The notes under the pieces are model-generated. The model searched no databases. It saw only the letters and a program-made list of their open reading frames with translations, and was not told the DNA's origin. From the NCBI GenBank assembly GCA_964588665.1, contig CAZPQQ010000003.1, positions 1-64,000 of the forward strand: DNA of 64,000 nt. The letters are read 5' to 3'. The translations under genes were made by a program, and so were the position numbers. Within the stretch, counting starts at the first letter, position 1, and the number at the start of each line of letters is the position of its first letter. Below, piece by piece: positions 8,329-17,028 of this stretch. This DNA comes from UBA2160 sp964588665. Lineage in GTDB: Bacteria; Chloroflexota; Dehalococcoidia; Lucifugimonadales; UBA1123.

Positions 8329-8937
8329 ATGAAAATCGTCGATATCTCGATGCCGCTGTCGCCTGAAACTCAGGTCTTTCCGGGAGACCCGCCCGTGGTG
8401 TTCGACGTTCTTTCGGCGGTCGCGGCCGGAGATCCGAACACGCTGTCGCGAATCTCATTGAGCGCTCACACCGGAACCCACATGGATGCGCCGTCTCACG
8501 TATTCAGCGACGAGAGAACCGTCGACAGCATCGGATTGGACGCGCTGGTCGGACCCGCGTGGGTCATGGACGTGTCGGGCAGTCGCCCTGTCGACTCTCG
8601 CGCATTGGCGGCAGCACGCCCAACGCAACCGATGAAACGACTGCTGATAAGGTCCGGAGACCCTAACTCTTGGTTTTCTTCCGACGCCTGCCGGTGGCTG
8701 GCAAGATTCGCACCGAGCTTGATCGGATTCGACGGCATTTCAGTGGATTCACTAGACAATGACGAGCTCGAGGTTCACAAGACATTGTTGGGCGCCGGCA
8801 CGGTGCTGATCGAAAACCTGGACCTCTCAGGTGTTGTCACGGGAATGCACTTCTTAGTCTGCCTGCCTCTGAAACTGATCGGGACGGAAGGGGCTCCGGT
8901 AAGGGCAATATTGATCGACGGCATGGAGGCCACATGA
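8329..8937 (+). CDS. cyclase family protein (kynurenine formamidase-like)
   Basis: Metal-dependent amide or ester hydrolase of the cyclase/KynB family. The diagnostic motif HTGTHMDAPSH is present near residues 47-57, preceded by FPGDPP and followed by IGFDGISVDS and LIENLDLSG, the usual landmarks. Length (about 202 aa) is normal. The ATG at 8329 has AGGCGG at a good distance; a GTG two codons earlier is too close to it. The actual substrate is not shown: no tryptophan-degradation genes are nearby. Its stop overlaps the next start (ATGA), so the two are translationally coupled. Confidence 0.8.
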   Translation: MKIVDISMPLSPETQVFPGDPPVVFDVLSAVAAGDPNTLSRISLSAHTGTHMDAPSHVFSDERTVDSIGLDALVGPAWVMDVSGSRPVDSRALAAARPTQPMKRLLIRSGDPNSWFSSDACRWLARFAPSLIGFDGISVDSLDNDELEVHKTLLGAGTVLIENLDLSGVVTGMHFLVCLPLKLIGTEGAPVRAILIDGMEAT

Positions 8938-9434
8938 CTTCAGCAAGCAATGACGGCATGGACTGGATCGAACGGGCTGAAAGCCTGGTGGAATATCAAA
9001 GTGAAGCGGTCGAATTCGTCCGCCGCGTGGGCACTCAATTGCCCAACGATCCCGCCGACGCGGAGGCGGTCTGCCAACTCTGGACCTACGCCGACGACCT
9101 GGACGAGACACTTTGTGGTTTATACGACCAGATGAACGACCGGCTCCTGAACGGCGAAGGCCGAATCGAAGTGACGCGGGGCGCCGACGTTACGGAGGGC
9201 TTCGGCCCGGAACCGGAGTTGGTTTACCAATGCACGTGGGCTCTTGAATGGGGCAGCGATTCGAACATCTCGATCGTGCTTTCGATCGAACCGCGTTCCG
9301 GCGCACTGGCGTTGGCCGTTGCGGCTGCTCGGACCGAGTGGGCTCCTCTCAGGGCGCCGTTGGACGAAACCGAAGCAAAAAGGGCGCTTGGCCTCGCATA
9401 TTACCGGGCTACGACCCGTGGGATCGCGCCCTGA
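8934..9434 (+). CDS. hypothetical protein coupled to the cyclase (166 aa)
   Basis: Not recognised. Acidic, soluble-looking protein without membrane segments or signal peptide. The N-terminal half is predicted helical (WIERAESLVEYQSEAVEFV); the C-terminal half has alternating hydrophobic strands (ISIVLSIEPRSGALALAV). The 4-nt overlap with the cyclase (8934-8937) suggests a shared operon and possibly physical partnership. Codon use looks like that of its neighbours, supporting a real gene. Confidence 0.6.
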   Translation: MTSASNDGMDWIERAESLVEYQSEAVEFVRRVGTQLPNDPADAEAVCQLWTYADDLDETLCGLYDQMNDRLLNGEGRIEVTRGADVTEGFGPEPELVYQCTWALEWGSDSNISIVLSIEPRSGALALAVAAARTEWAPLRAPLDETEAKRALGLAYYRATTRGIAP

Positions 9435-9561
9435 CCGACCCTCTGTCGCCCAACGCGAATTAACGTTCCCTGCCTGTTTACCGGGTTGCAATCGAATGCG
9501 ATTGTTCCGCATCTAACCGGCTGTGTACCCGTCCATACTGAGTGCAAACGGAGGAATCTCA

Positions 9562-10776
9562 ATGACGAACACAGAACCCAACATCACAGTTTACGGAGCG
9601 CCGTGGTGCCCTGACTGCAAAAGAGCAAAGCAGTTTCTGGGCGAACAGCGTGTCATGTTCAAGTGGGTAGACATCGACGATGACCCGGCAGGACGTGAAT
9701 ACGTTCAACAGATCAACAACGGCAAGCAGATCATCCCAACAATCGTGTTCGAGGATGGATCGCTGCTAGTGGAACCGTCCAACGCGGAATTGGCCGCCAA
9801 ACTGAACATCAACCCCAAGGCAGAGCGCAGTTATTACAACCTGATCGTGATCGGCGGGGGTCCGGCGGGCTTGACGTCGGCGCTGTACGCGGCCCGTGAA
9901 GGCATGGACACGCTGATCATCGAGAGAAGCGGCGTGGGCGGCCAGACCGGCGTCACCGAGCGTATCGACAACTACCCCGGGTTCCCTGAGGGAATCGCCG
10001 GCGCCCAGTTGGCCGATCAGATGCGCGCGCATGCCGAACGCTTCGGTGTGGAGATACTCCCCGCCCAGTCGGTCACCAACGTCAAAGCGATGGGCGACTT
10101 CAAGATAATCACCACCGAAACGGGAGACGAGTACTGCGCGGACGCGGTGATAATTGCCACGGGAAGCCGATACCGGCGGCTCAACCTGCCGGGCGAAGAG
10201 GACCTGATCGGCGCGGGCATTCACTTTTGCGCGACCTGCGACGGCCCATTCTACAAAGACCGCGAAATGTTGGTGGTCGGCGGCGGCAACAGCGGCGTTG
10301 AAGAAGGCTTGTTCCTCGCGAAGTTTGCGACCAAAGTGACGATCGTCGAGTTCATGGACCGACTTGGCGCCAGCCGGAGATTACAGGACAAGGCGGCTGA
10401 GAACCCCAAGATCGAGATACGAACGAGCACAGCGGTCCAGGAATTCAGAGGCCAAAACCGATTGGAGTCGGTCCTGATCAAGGATATGGAAAGCGGCGAA
10501 ACAGAGGAGATCCATCCCGCGGCGGCATTCATATTCATCGGACTCGATCCGAACACCAGCTTCTTGGGCGACTCTATTGAGCTCGACCAGTGGAACTTCA
10601 TCAAGACCGGCGAGAATTTCTCGACAAACATCCCAGGCGTGTATGCAGCGGGCGATGTCAGGGCGGGCAGCACCAAGCAGGTAACCGGCGCCGTCGGCGA
10701 GGGCAGCACCGCGGCGATGATGGTGCGGCACTACATGGAGCGCTTACAAAGCTCTCGGGGCTACCGGGGCGATTAA
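9562..10776 (+). CDS. glutaredoxin-thioredoxin reductase fusion (404 aa)
   Basis: Residues 1-85 are a glutaredoxin/thioredoxin-fold domain with a CPDC active site (C16, C19) and the cis-proline segment (QIIPTIVF). Residues about 93-400 are a low-molecular-weight NADPH-thioredoxin reductase: FAD site GGGPAGLTSA, redox-active CATC (C223, C226), NADPH site GGGNSGVEE and the C-terminal FAD motif YAAGDVRAGSTKQV. The fusion suggests direct electron transfer from NADPH through FAD to the attached glutaredoxin domain. The ATG at 9562 has GGAGG 7 nt upstream, clearly better than an ATG 13 codons earlier. Stand-alone TrxB is about 310 aa; the extra length is the N-terminal domain. Confidence 0.9.
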   Translation: MTNTEPNITVYGAPWCPDCKRAKQFLGEQRVMFKWVDIDDDPAGREYVQQINNGKQIIPTIVFEDGSLLVEPSNAELAAKLNINPKAERSYYNLIVIGGGPAGLTSALYAAREGMDTLIIERSGVGGQTGVTERIDNYPGFPEGIAGAQLADQMRAHAERFGVEILPAQSVTNVKAMGDFKIITTETGDEYCADAVIIATGSRYRRLNLPGEEDLIGAGIHFCATCDGPFYKDREMLVVGGGNSGVEEGLFLAKFATKVTIVEFMDRLGASRRLQDKAAENPKIEIRTSTAVQEFRGQNRLESVLIKDMESGETEEIHPAAAFIFIGLDPNTSFLGDSIELDQWNFIKTGENFSTNIPGVYAAGDVRAGSTKQVTGAVGEGSTAAMMVRHYMERLQSSRGYRGD

Positions 10777-11204
10777 CATGCTCGGGCAATCGGACGCCGG
10801 GTCCACCCTGCCCGCTCGCGCCGATGTTCGAGGGGTAAGCACAAGTCGTTGCAAGAACAGCCAAGTCGGTGACGGATCGAACCGGCGCCGCTCACCGATC
10901 TGGGGCCGATGATGGATGGCCAAGCCTCAAAGCACGACACGCGGCATGGTCGCTTGCAGACACGATATCGGCTGGATGGAGAGTTGGCTGGTGCATCCGG
11001 AGTAGTGTCAGCAATGCGCCTAACGGGTTCAGATGCAAGTGTCTCAACCAGCGCTACAGCCCCAGCGCGGACTTTTGACTGGCAGGCATGCGCTGGATTG
11101 ATTTACATACGTCGGCCTACTGCGGTAATCTTACAACCATCCTTACTCGCCTTCCGTCTGCGCCTGCAGATCGGGGACCCGTCGGGCATGGTTGAACGAC
11201 ATTC
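10777..11204. other. intergenic region, 428 bp
   Basis: Between the reductase and fabF. Frames here are short, lack ribosome sites and the longest runs into fabF in the wrong frame. No convincing promoter, terminator or repeat was found. Confidence 0.5.
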
Positions 11205-12464
11205 ATGGGAGCGGATATCTTGGTATTTAACCGCGTGGTCGTCACGGGCATCGGCATCGTCAGTCCATTGGGGCTTGACCGAGATTCAACTTGGGCCGCG
11301 CTGCTTGCCGGTGAGTCCGGGATGGGACCAATCACGAGTTTCGATCCGGAAGGATACCAGACGACGTTTGCCGCCGAAGTCAAAGACTTCGACGCCGAGG
11401 GCGTAGTCGGCCGCAAGCAGGCTCGGAGGATGGATCGGTTCGTGCAACTTGCCTCGGCTGCAACGTTCGAGGCGGTCGATGCCGCGGACGTCAAGATAAC
11501 GCCCGAGAATTGTGAACGTGTCTCAGTGATGATAGCCAGCGGGATCGGCGGCATCATGACGTTGTCCCAACAGGTCGGGGTGCTTAACGACCGCGGGCCA
11601 GGGCGCATCTCCCCGTTTCTCGTGCCGATGATGCTGCCGGACATGGCGTCGGGTCAGGTCTCCATGCTCCTCGGGGCGAAGGGCGCAAACTATTCGACGG
11701 TATCCGCTTGCTCCAGCGCCGCGGACACCATTGGGATGGCCTTCGAGGCCATCCGCAGAGGGGATTCCGACATCGCGCTGGCCGGCGGGTCTGAAGCAGC
11801 CGTCTGCCCCATCGGCGTAGCAGGGTTCAACGCGTGTCAGGCGCTGTCGAGACGCAACGACGATCCGGGACACGCGTCACGGCCGTTCGACGCCGACCGG
11901 GACGGTTTCGTGCTGGGAGAAGGCGCCGCCGTCCTGGTCTTGGAGACAATCGACTCCGCGATCGGTCGGGGCGCTCGCCCCATCGTCGAGCTGGTAGGCT
12001 ACGGCTCCACCGCGGATGCATACCACATCACTCAACCTGCACCCGAGGGCGAAGGCGCGGCCAGGGCCATGCATAAAGCCCTGAACCAGGCCACCCTGAA
12101 GCCCAGCGACATCGAGTACATTAACGCTCACGGCACGTCCACACAGCTCAACGACAAGTTCGAGACGATGGCGGTGAAGACCGTATTCGACGAGGATGCC
12201 TACACGATCCCGATTAGCTCGACGAAGTCCATGACCGGGCACCTGCTGGGCGCCAGCGGCGCACTCGAGGCGGCTGTGACGTCGATGGCGATCTCCACGT
12301 CGCGGATTCCGCCGACGATGAACCTGGAAAACTCCGACCCTGACTGCGACCTCGATTACACGCCGAACACCTCACGGGAGATTCACATTGGGGCCGCAAT
12401 GAGCAACTCTTTCGGGTTCGGAGGGCACAACGCCTCGCTCGTCTTCCAAGAGTACGTGGAGTAG
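11205..12464 (+). CDS. fabF: beta-ketoacyl-ACP synthase II
   Basis: Condensing enzyme of type II fatty-acid elongation. Catalytic triad segments are all visible: the cysteine in STVSACSSAADT, one histidine in NAHGTSTQLND, the KSMTGHLLGASGA lysine and histidine, plus the GFGGHN C-terminal loop. Length (about 415-419 aa) is normal. Two starts are possible: ATG 11205, or TTG 11220 which has GGGAG (11207-11211) 8 nt upstream and gives the usual FabF beginning (VFNRVVVTGIG). The TTG is favoured by the ribosome site; the longer frame is given. No other fab genes lie next to it. Confidence 0.93.
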   Translation: MGADILVFNRVVVTGIGIVSPLGLDRDSTWAALLAGESGMGPITSFDPEGYQTTFAAEVKDFDAEGVVGRKQARRMDRFVQLASAATFEAVDAADVKITPENCERVSVMIASGIGGIMTLSQQVGVLNDRGPGRISPFLVPMMLPDMASGQVSMLLGAKGANYSTVSACSSAADTIGMAFEAIRRGDSDIALAGGSEAAVCPIGVAGFNACQALSRRNDDPGHASRPFDADRDGFVLGEGAAVLVLETIDSAIGRGARPIVELVGYGSTADAYHITQPAPEGEGAARAMHKALNQATLKPSDIEYINAHGTSTQLNDKFETMAVKTVFDEDAYTIPISSTKSMTGHLLGASGALEAAVTSMAISTSRIPPTMNLENSDPDCDLDYTPNTSREIHIGAAMSNSFGFGGHNASLVFQEYVE

Positions 12465-12749
12465 ACGCCGAAGCCGGTCGCCAGTTTATCCGAGTCCCGT
12501 CTGTCAGCCGCTCAGTTGCGTACGCCAGTTTCTCGGGTACACAATAATCTCCTTTTCAGAGGCGCCCTTCCCTGATCCCTTCACGGTCGTCGCCTGGGCG
12601 CGATTATCGGTCTAGCCGCCACGCTGTTGACGCCCTGATGGGATGTGCGGGCGGGCAGTCACTCTGATCGCGGCGTGTGGGGCCTGCCTCGCCGTGCCGC
12701 GCCCGTCGAAAACCGCCGGAATAGCGCATGCCGCAGGCTGCCCGGTTGT
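12465..12749. other. intergenic region between fabF and recJ
   Basis: About 285 bp without a credible gene. A frame open from 12645 into recJ is an upstream extension without a ribosome site and is disfavoured by the promoter found at 12750. No terminator was recognised. Confidence 0.5.
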
Positions 12750-12778
12750 TTGCCCTGCACACCGCTCTGTCATAACAT
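12750..12778 (+). promoter_or_regulatory. recJ promoter implying a leaderless mRNA
   Basis: TTGCCC (12750-12755), 17 nt, TAACAT (12773-12778). The expected transcription start coincides with the ATG at 12786, and no ribosome site precedes that ATG. Confidence 0.45.
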
Positions 12779-12785
12779 CTTGTGC

Positions 12786-14468
12786 ATGGGTAAGAATTGG
12801 AAGATCATGCCGCCCGCCCCGGAGGGATTCGAGGCGACACTTGGATTGTCCCGCATCCAGGCGCAACTGCTGTACAACCGCGGCGTCAGAACCTCCGCGG
12901 ACGCCGCCAACTTCGTAGACGTCGATTCAGGATCGAGTCATGACCCTGCCCTGCTTCCCGACATGGCCGTTGCGGTTCGAAGGGTCGCCGCCGCGTTGAA
13001 GTCGGGAGAGACCATCGGGATCTTCGGCGACTTCGACACGGACGGCATCACCGGAACCGCACTCATGGTCAAGGCCCTGCGCGACATGGGCGCCGAGGGT
13101 GTGCCGTACCTGCCGGACCGCGTGGACGAGGGGCACGGTCTAAATCCCGACGCGCTGCGGCAGCTCCGAGACCGTGGTGTGACGCTGCTGATCACGGTCG
13201 ACTGCGGCGCCACTTCGGTAGACGAAATACAGATCGCTCGCGGCTACGGGATCGACACGATCGTGACGGACCACCATGTGCTGCATGGCGACCCTCCCGC
13301 CGCCGTGGCGTTGATCGATCCTAAACGGGACGATTCGGTATACCCATACTCCGAGCTCACCGGTGTCGGGATGGCCTACAAGCTGGTGCAGGCCATACAC
13401 GAAGAGATCGGCGGCGAGCCCGCGGACGACCTCCTGGAGCTGGTTGCGCTCGGAACGGTGGCGGACGTCGGTCCGCTGACCGGCGAGAACCGGTTCTTCG
13501 TCATGGAGGGGTTGGCCCGAATCAACTCGTCCTCGAATCCCGGCATCCGCGCGTTAGCGGAAGTCGCGGGATTGACGCTGGGCGCCATCGACACGTCCTC
13601 GCTTTCGTTTGGGTTGATTCCTCGGCTCAACGCGGCCGGACGACTTGGGAGCGCGGAAACCAGCTTTGAACTGCTGACGACGGACGACGACCCGCGAGCT
13701 CACTCGTTGGCCGCGGAATTGGAGCGGTGCAACCGGGAGCGCCAGGCGTTAACCGCCCGCGGCATCGAAGAAGCGGACGAACAGCTAAGCGCCCGGCACC
13801 CTTCGGGCATACCTCCCATCATCGTCGTTGGCGACAAGTCGTGGAAGCCCGGCATCCTGGGTTTGATCGCAGGCCGCCTGTGCGAGGCGCACTACCGGCC
13901 TGCCGTCGCCGTGCAAGTTGGCTCGGTGGAGTGTCGCGCCAGCGCCAGAAGCATCGCGGAGTTCGATATCGTGGAAGCGCTCGCGGGCGCCGGCGAGGAG
14001 TTCGTCAAGTTCGGCGGCCACGCCCGCGCGGCGGGCTTCACCATACGCACCGACAAGATGCGAGAGCTGGTGCGAAAGCTCACGGAGGCTGCCGCATCCC
14101 AGGTCGACGGACTGGCGCCTCAACCGGAATTGGCCGTCGAAATGGCCGCCCTGCCGTCCGAAGTCGCCGGGCGGAACTTCCAATTCATCCAAAAGCTCGC
14201 GCCGTTTGGCGCCGAGAACCCCACCCCCGTCTTCGTCGCGCAGAACCTGCAAGTAGTGGAGGCGCGAGCAGTCGGACGAGGCAGACACCTGAAGTTGAAG
14301 CTTAGCGACGCCGGATCGGCCTGGGACGCGATCGCGTTCGGCCATGGCGTCCAACTCGAGTCGGTATGGGGCGGCGTCGACATCGCCTACGGCATGGAGC
14401 ACAACACCTGGCAGGGGCGCACGAACATCCAGTTGGTCATCGAGGATCTGAGGCCGGCAAGCAGGTAG
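12786..14468 (+). CDS. recJ: single-stranded-DNA-specific exonuclease RecJ
   Basis: DHH/DHHA1-family 5'-3' ssDNA exonuclease for recombination and mismatch repair. DHH motifs are visible in order: FGDFDTDGITG (near residue 80), TVDCGATS, VTDHHVL, and a LGTVADVGPLTGENR segment; the DHHA1 domain shows FGGHARAAGF, and the C-terminal OB-fold ends with NIQLVIEDL. The aspartate pattern DFDTDG stands for the usual DYDVDG. Length from ATG 12786 is 560 aa, as expected. The upstream start at 12645 would add 47 residues of unlike composition. Confidence 0.93.
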   Translation: MGKNWKIMPPAPEGFEATLGLSRIQAQLLYNRGVRTSADAANFVDVDSGSSHDPALLPDMAVAVRRVAAALKSGETIGIFGDFDTDGITGTALMVKALRDMGAEGVPYLPDRVDEGHGLNPDALRQLRDRGVTLLITVDCGATSVDEIQIARGYGIDTIVTDHHVLHGDPPAAVALIDPKRDDSVYPYSELTGVGMAYKLVQAIHEEIGGEPADDLLELVALGTVADVGPLTGENRFFVMEGLARINSSSNPGIRALAEVAGLTLGAIDTSSLSFGLIPRLNAAGRLGSAETSFELLTTDDDPRAHSLAAELERCNRERQALTARGIEEADEQLSARHPSGIPPIIVVGDKSWKPGILGLIAGRLCEAHYRPAVAVQVGSVECRASARSIAEFDIVEALAGAGEEFVKFGGHARAAGFTIRTDKMRELVRKLTEAAASQVDGLAPQPELAVEMAALPSEVAGRNFQFIQKLAPFGAENPTPVFVAQNLQVVEARAVGRGRHLKLKLSDAGSAWDAIAFGHGVQLESVWGGVDIAYGMEHNTWQGRTNIQLVIEDLRPASR

Positions 14469-14481
14469 CGGCGGCCCGCGC

Positions 14482-14510
14482 GTCAGGGACCCAAGGGACG
14501 TCAGGGACAC
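14482..14510. repeat. AGGGAC-unit intergenic repeat, copy 1
   Basis: Three AGGGAC units spaced 10-11 bp apart (TCAGGGACCCAAGGGACGTCAGGGAC) just after recJ. Related arrays lie after uvrC and after the Ldh2-type gene. Confidence 0.55.
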
Positions 14511-14562
14511 AAGTCGGAAGGCTGGCGCGCGACCAACTGCATCGCGGCCCGTGCAGCGCCCG

Positions 14563-15426
14563 TTACCGCTCTTGGCGTCGCCGTTCGGCCCGAGTGCCGC
14601 GTGCTGTTTGCCTGCGTCCTGTCGCCGCTTCCGCTGCCTCGCCAGGGGACATCCACCGCGCCTTCCACGCCAGGATCACGACGGTGATCCCGAGTATCAG
14701 CAGCGCGATGTACTGGGCTTCCTGCATTCCCAGCGCCCAGATCTTGTCCTGGCGTAGGAATGTGATGCCGAACCGTCCCACCGAGTAGAACACGAGATAC
14801 ACGGCCCACAACATTCCGGCCGGTTTCAGTCTGCCTCTCAGTCTCCAAATGATGAAGAGCGCAAACATGTTCCAGAGCATCTCGTAGGCGATCACGGGTT
14901 GGACCGAGACGCCGACGCCGTTGGCGCAGATTCGCGCATCGGAGGCCGGATTGGTCCAGATGAACCCGAGCGCGAAGTCCCACGCCCTCGCGCAGTGCTC
15001 GCCGTTGACGATGTCGCCTAGCCGTCCTATCGCCTGGACGAAGAGCATTACCGGGGCGGTGAGGTCTGCGATCACGCCCACCGGATGCTTTTTGATGAGG
15101 GCATAGGTCGCGGCCGCGATGAAGCCGCCCAGGATGCCGCCCCAAAGCCCGATCCCGCCGCTCCAGATGGCGAGCATCTGTCCGGGGTTTCCCGAGTAGT
15201 AGCCCCAATTGTCGATGACGTGGACGAACCGGGCCCCGATTATGCCGCCGAGTATGCCCCAGATTGCGATGGAGTATATGTCGTCGGGGTCGATCCCCTG
15301 CATTGGCGCCCACCGTCCCACCAGGTAGACGGCCGTGGCGACTGCCAAAAAACTGAAGAACCCGTGCCAACTGAGGACAAACGTCCCTAGAGTGAACAGG
15401 TTCGGACCTACTACAATTTCAACCAT
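14563..15426 (-). CDS. lgt: prolipoprotein diacylglyceryl transferase
   Basis: Integral membrane enzyme that puts diacylglycerol on the lipobox cysteine of prolipoproteins. About seven membrane spans; the N-terminal SWHGFF, the GGIGLWGGILGG loop, the essential-arginine signature GRLGDIVNGEHCA and the late GRFGITFLRQDK segment are all present. The ATG at 15426 gives the normal N-terminus; GGGAGG lies about 12 nt upstream. The C-terminal tail after the last span is short and very basic (RRQTARGTRAERRRQER). It acts before LspA, which is encoded at 57756. Confidence 0.92.
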   Translation of the reverse strand: MVEIVVGPNLFTLGTFVLSWHGFFSFLAVATAVYLVGRWAPMQGIDPDDIYSIAIWGILGGIIGARFVHVIDNWGYYSGNPGQMLAIWSGGIGLWGGILGGFIAAATYALIKKHPVGVIADLTAPVMLFVQAIGRLGDIVNGEHCARAWDFALGFIWTNPASDARICANGVGVSVQPVIAYEMLWNMFALFIIWRLRGRLKPAGMLWAVYLVFYSVGRFGITFLRQDKIWALGMQEAQYIALLILGITVVILAWKARWMSPGEAAEAATGRRQTARGTRAERRRQER

Positions 15427-15542
15427 GAAACAGTCAACCCTCCCAAGGCGGCGCCCCGTGCTGCCTCGCAGGACAAATCTAAGTGTCAGCCGCTGCGGTG
15501 TCAAGCGCGGCGTGACCAATCAAGGGCCTATGGTAAGATGAA

Positions 15543-16466
15543 ATGCGCGTCGCATCGAAATTGAAAGTAGTCGAGTCGTTGCAGGACAACGTCGATAACT
15601 TCCTTCATTTCATGACTGTCGAGAGGGGCGTTTCAACGAATACGTTGGCCGCCTATCGCAACGACCTCAGTCAGCTCGTGCAGTTCCTGGAAGAAGGCGC
15701 CAGAGACTGGACCGCCGTCAACGATGCTGTAATCACAGACTACGTTATGCATCTTCACGGCCTGGGCTACTCCGACACTACCCGCGCGAGAAAAGTAGCG
15801 TCGGCAAAGTCGCTGTTTGGGTTTTTGGTCAGAGAGGGACACCTCGAAAAGGACCCGACCGAGTACGTGACCTCTCCGAAAGTCGGACGATCCCTGCCCG
15901 CCGCACTGACGGAAGACGAGGTCGACCGACTGCTCGCCGCCCCGAGGGTCGTCGACACGGCGGAGTCGGCTCGTGATCATGCGATGCTCGAGCTCCTGTA
16001 CGCCACGGGCATGCGGGTCACGGAACTGGTCTCCCTGGACCTGGAAGACTTGGATTTCGACAGCGCGTCCGTACGATGCTTCGGCAAAGGCGGCAAAGAG
16101 CGGATGATTCCGCTTCATCAGCAAGCGATCGAGGCAGTCAGCGCCTATTTGGGTGAAGGACGCCCGGCTCCGAAAGACAAGGCCTCGCGGCCGGCGGTCT
16201 TCCTCAATCGGCGGGGGTCGCGGCTCACCAGGCAAGGGTTCTGGCTGGTGCTGAAGAATTACGCGCGACATGCTGGGCTTGAGGGGAAGATCACGCCGCA
16301 CACTTTGAGGCACAGCTTCGCAACCCATTTGTTGCGAGGAGGCGCGCAACTCCGACATGTTCAGGAGTTGTTGGGTCACGCGAGCATTACGACGACGCAG
16401 GTGTACACGCATCTGACGTCTGAGCACGTCCGGTCCGAGTACGACAAAGCCCATCCGCGGGCGTGA
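15543..16466 (+). CDS. xerD: tyrosine recombinase XerC/XerD
   Basis: Site-specific recombinase for resolving chromosome dimers (307 aa, full length). The N-terminal SAM-like core-binding domain (about 15-100) is followed by the catalytic domain with Arg in ATGMRVTEL, Lys in FGKGGKERMIPL, His-Leu-Arg-His in HTLRHSFATHLL, His in LGHAS and the nucleophile Tyr in TTQVYTHL. No second recombinase is nearby, so it may be the sole Xer. A TAAGAT box lies 4 nt before the ATG, so its mRNA may also have almost no leader. There is no phage or integron context. Confidence 0.9.
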   Translation: MRVASKLKVVESLQDNVDNFLHFMTVERGVSTNTLAAYRNDLSQLVQFLEEGARDWTAVNDAVITDYVMHLHGLGYSDTTRARKVASAKSLFGFLVREGHLEKDPTEYVTSPKVGRSLPAALTEDEVDRLLAAPRVVDTAESARDHAMLELLYATGMRVTELVSLDLEDLDFDSASVRCFGKGGKERMIPLHQQAIEAVSAYLGEGRPAPKDKASRPAVFLNRRGSRLTRQGFWLVLKNYARHAGLEGKITPHTLRHSFATHLLRGGAQLRHVQELLGHASITTTQVYTHLTSEHVRSEYDKAHPRA

Positions 16467-16584
16467 GCACGGCGGGCGCGACGGTCAGGTTCTACAGACC
16501 GAGGCGCAGACCGTTGCGTCTGGCGCTGTTAGATAGATAGAATTGATGCACCTGCAGCGTTAAGAACGAAACAGGAGTACACGA

Positions 16585-16956
16585 ATGCCAAGCAAACGTA
16601 GAAGAGTCGCCTCACGACAAGCTGAGCTTAGCCAACGCAAGCGACGTTCGCGAAACCGAGCCGCGCAAACCGACGTCCCGGCCCGGCCCACGACGTCGCC
16701 GTCCCCTGCTTCGACCGAGGGTCAAGGCGACCAGATCGAGGGCGGCGCCCAAGCCGCGGCCGCTCCCCGACCGGCCACGATTCCAGCCCAACCGCGACAG
16801 GCGTCGCGGCAAAGTCGAGCGGGGCGCAGGCGCACTCCCGCCAGGGTCGAACCGTTGCCGACGTATTCACGCCTCGGCTCCGAACTCCGCCGGATCGGCG
16901 CGATTACGTTCGTAATAGTCGTGCTCCTGGGCATACTTACCGCAGTATTGAGGTAG
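16585..16956 (+). CDS. small basic membrane-anchored protein (123 aa)
   Basis: Not recognised. Residues 1-30 are extremely basic (SKRRRVASRQ, QRKRRSRNR), residues 30-80 form a Pro/Ala/Gln/Thr-rich disordered linker, and residues about 100-123 form one hydrophobic helix (IGAITFVIVVLLGILTAVL) ending in Arg. It is thus probably a tail-anchored protein with a nucleic-acid-like or ribosome-like basic cytoplasmic region. AGGAG sits about 9 nt before the ATG. It lies between xerD and uvrC. A hairpin CGAGAG/CTCTCG (16961-16980) follows the stop. Confidence 0.65.
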   Translation: MPSKRRRVASRQAELSQRKRRSRNRAAQTDVPARPTTSPSPASTEGQGDQIEGGAQAAAAPRPATIPAQPRQASRQSRAGRRRTPARVEPLPTYSRLGSELRRIGAITFVIVVLLGILTAVLR

Positions 16957-17028
16957 ACCTCGAGAGCGACTCGGCTCTCGGGCGCCGGCTCCTCGGCCTG
17001 AAGCTGAATCGCCGATCCAGAGGACAGC

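Noticed and set aside
10909..11406. A 165-codon frame running into fabF
   Set aside because: It overlaps fabF in another frame, has no ribosome site and shows no recognisable domain.
12645..12785. Longer recJ start
   Set aside because: The added 47 residues have unlike composition, there is no ribosome site, and a promoter lies between this start and ATG 12786.
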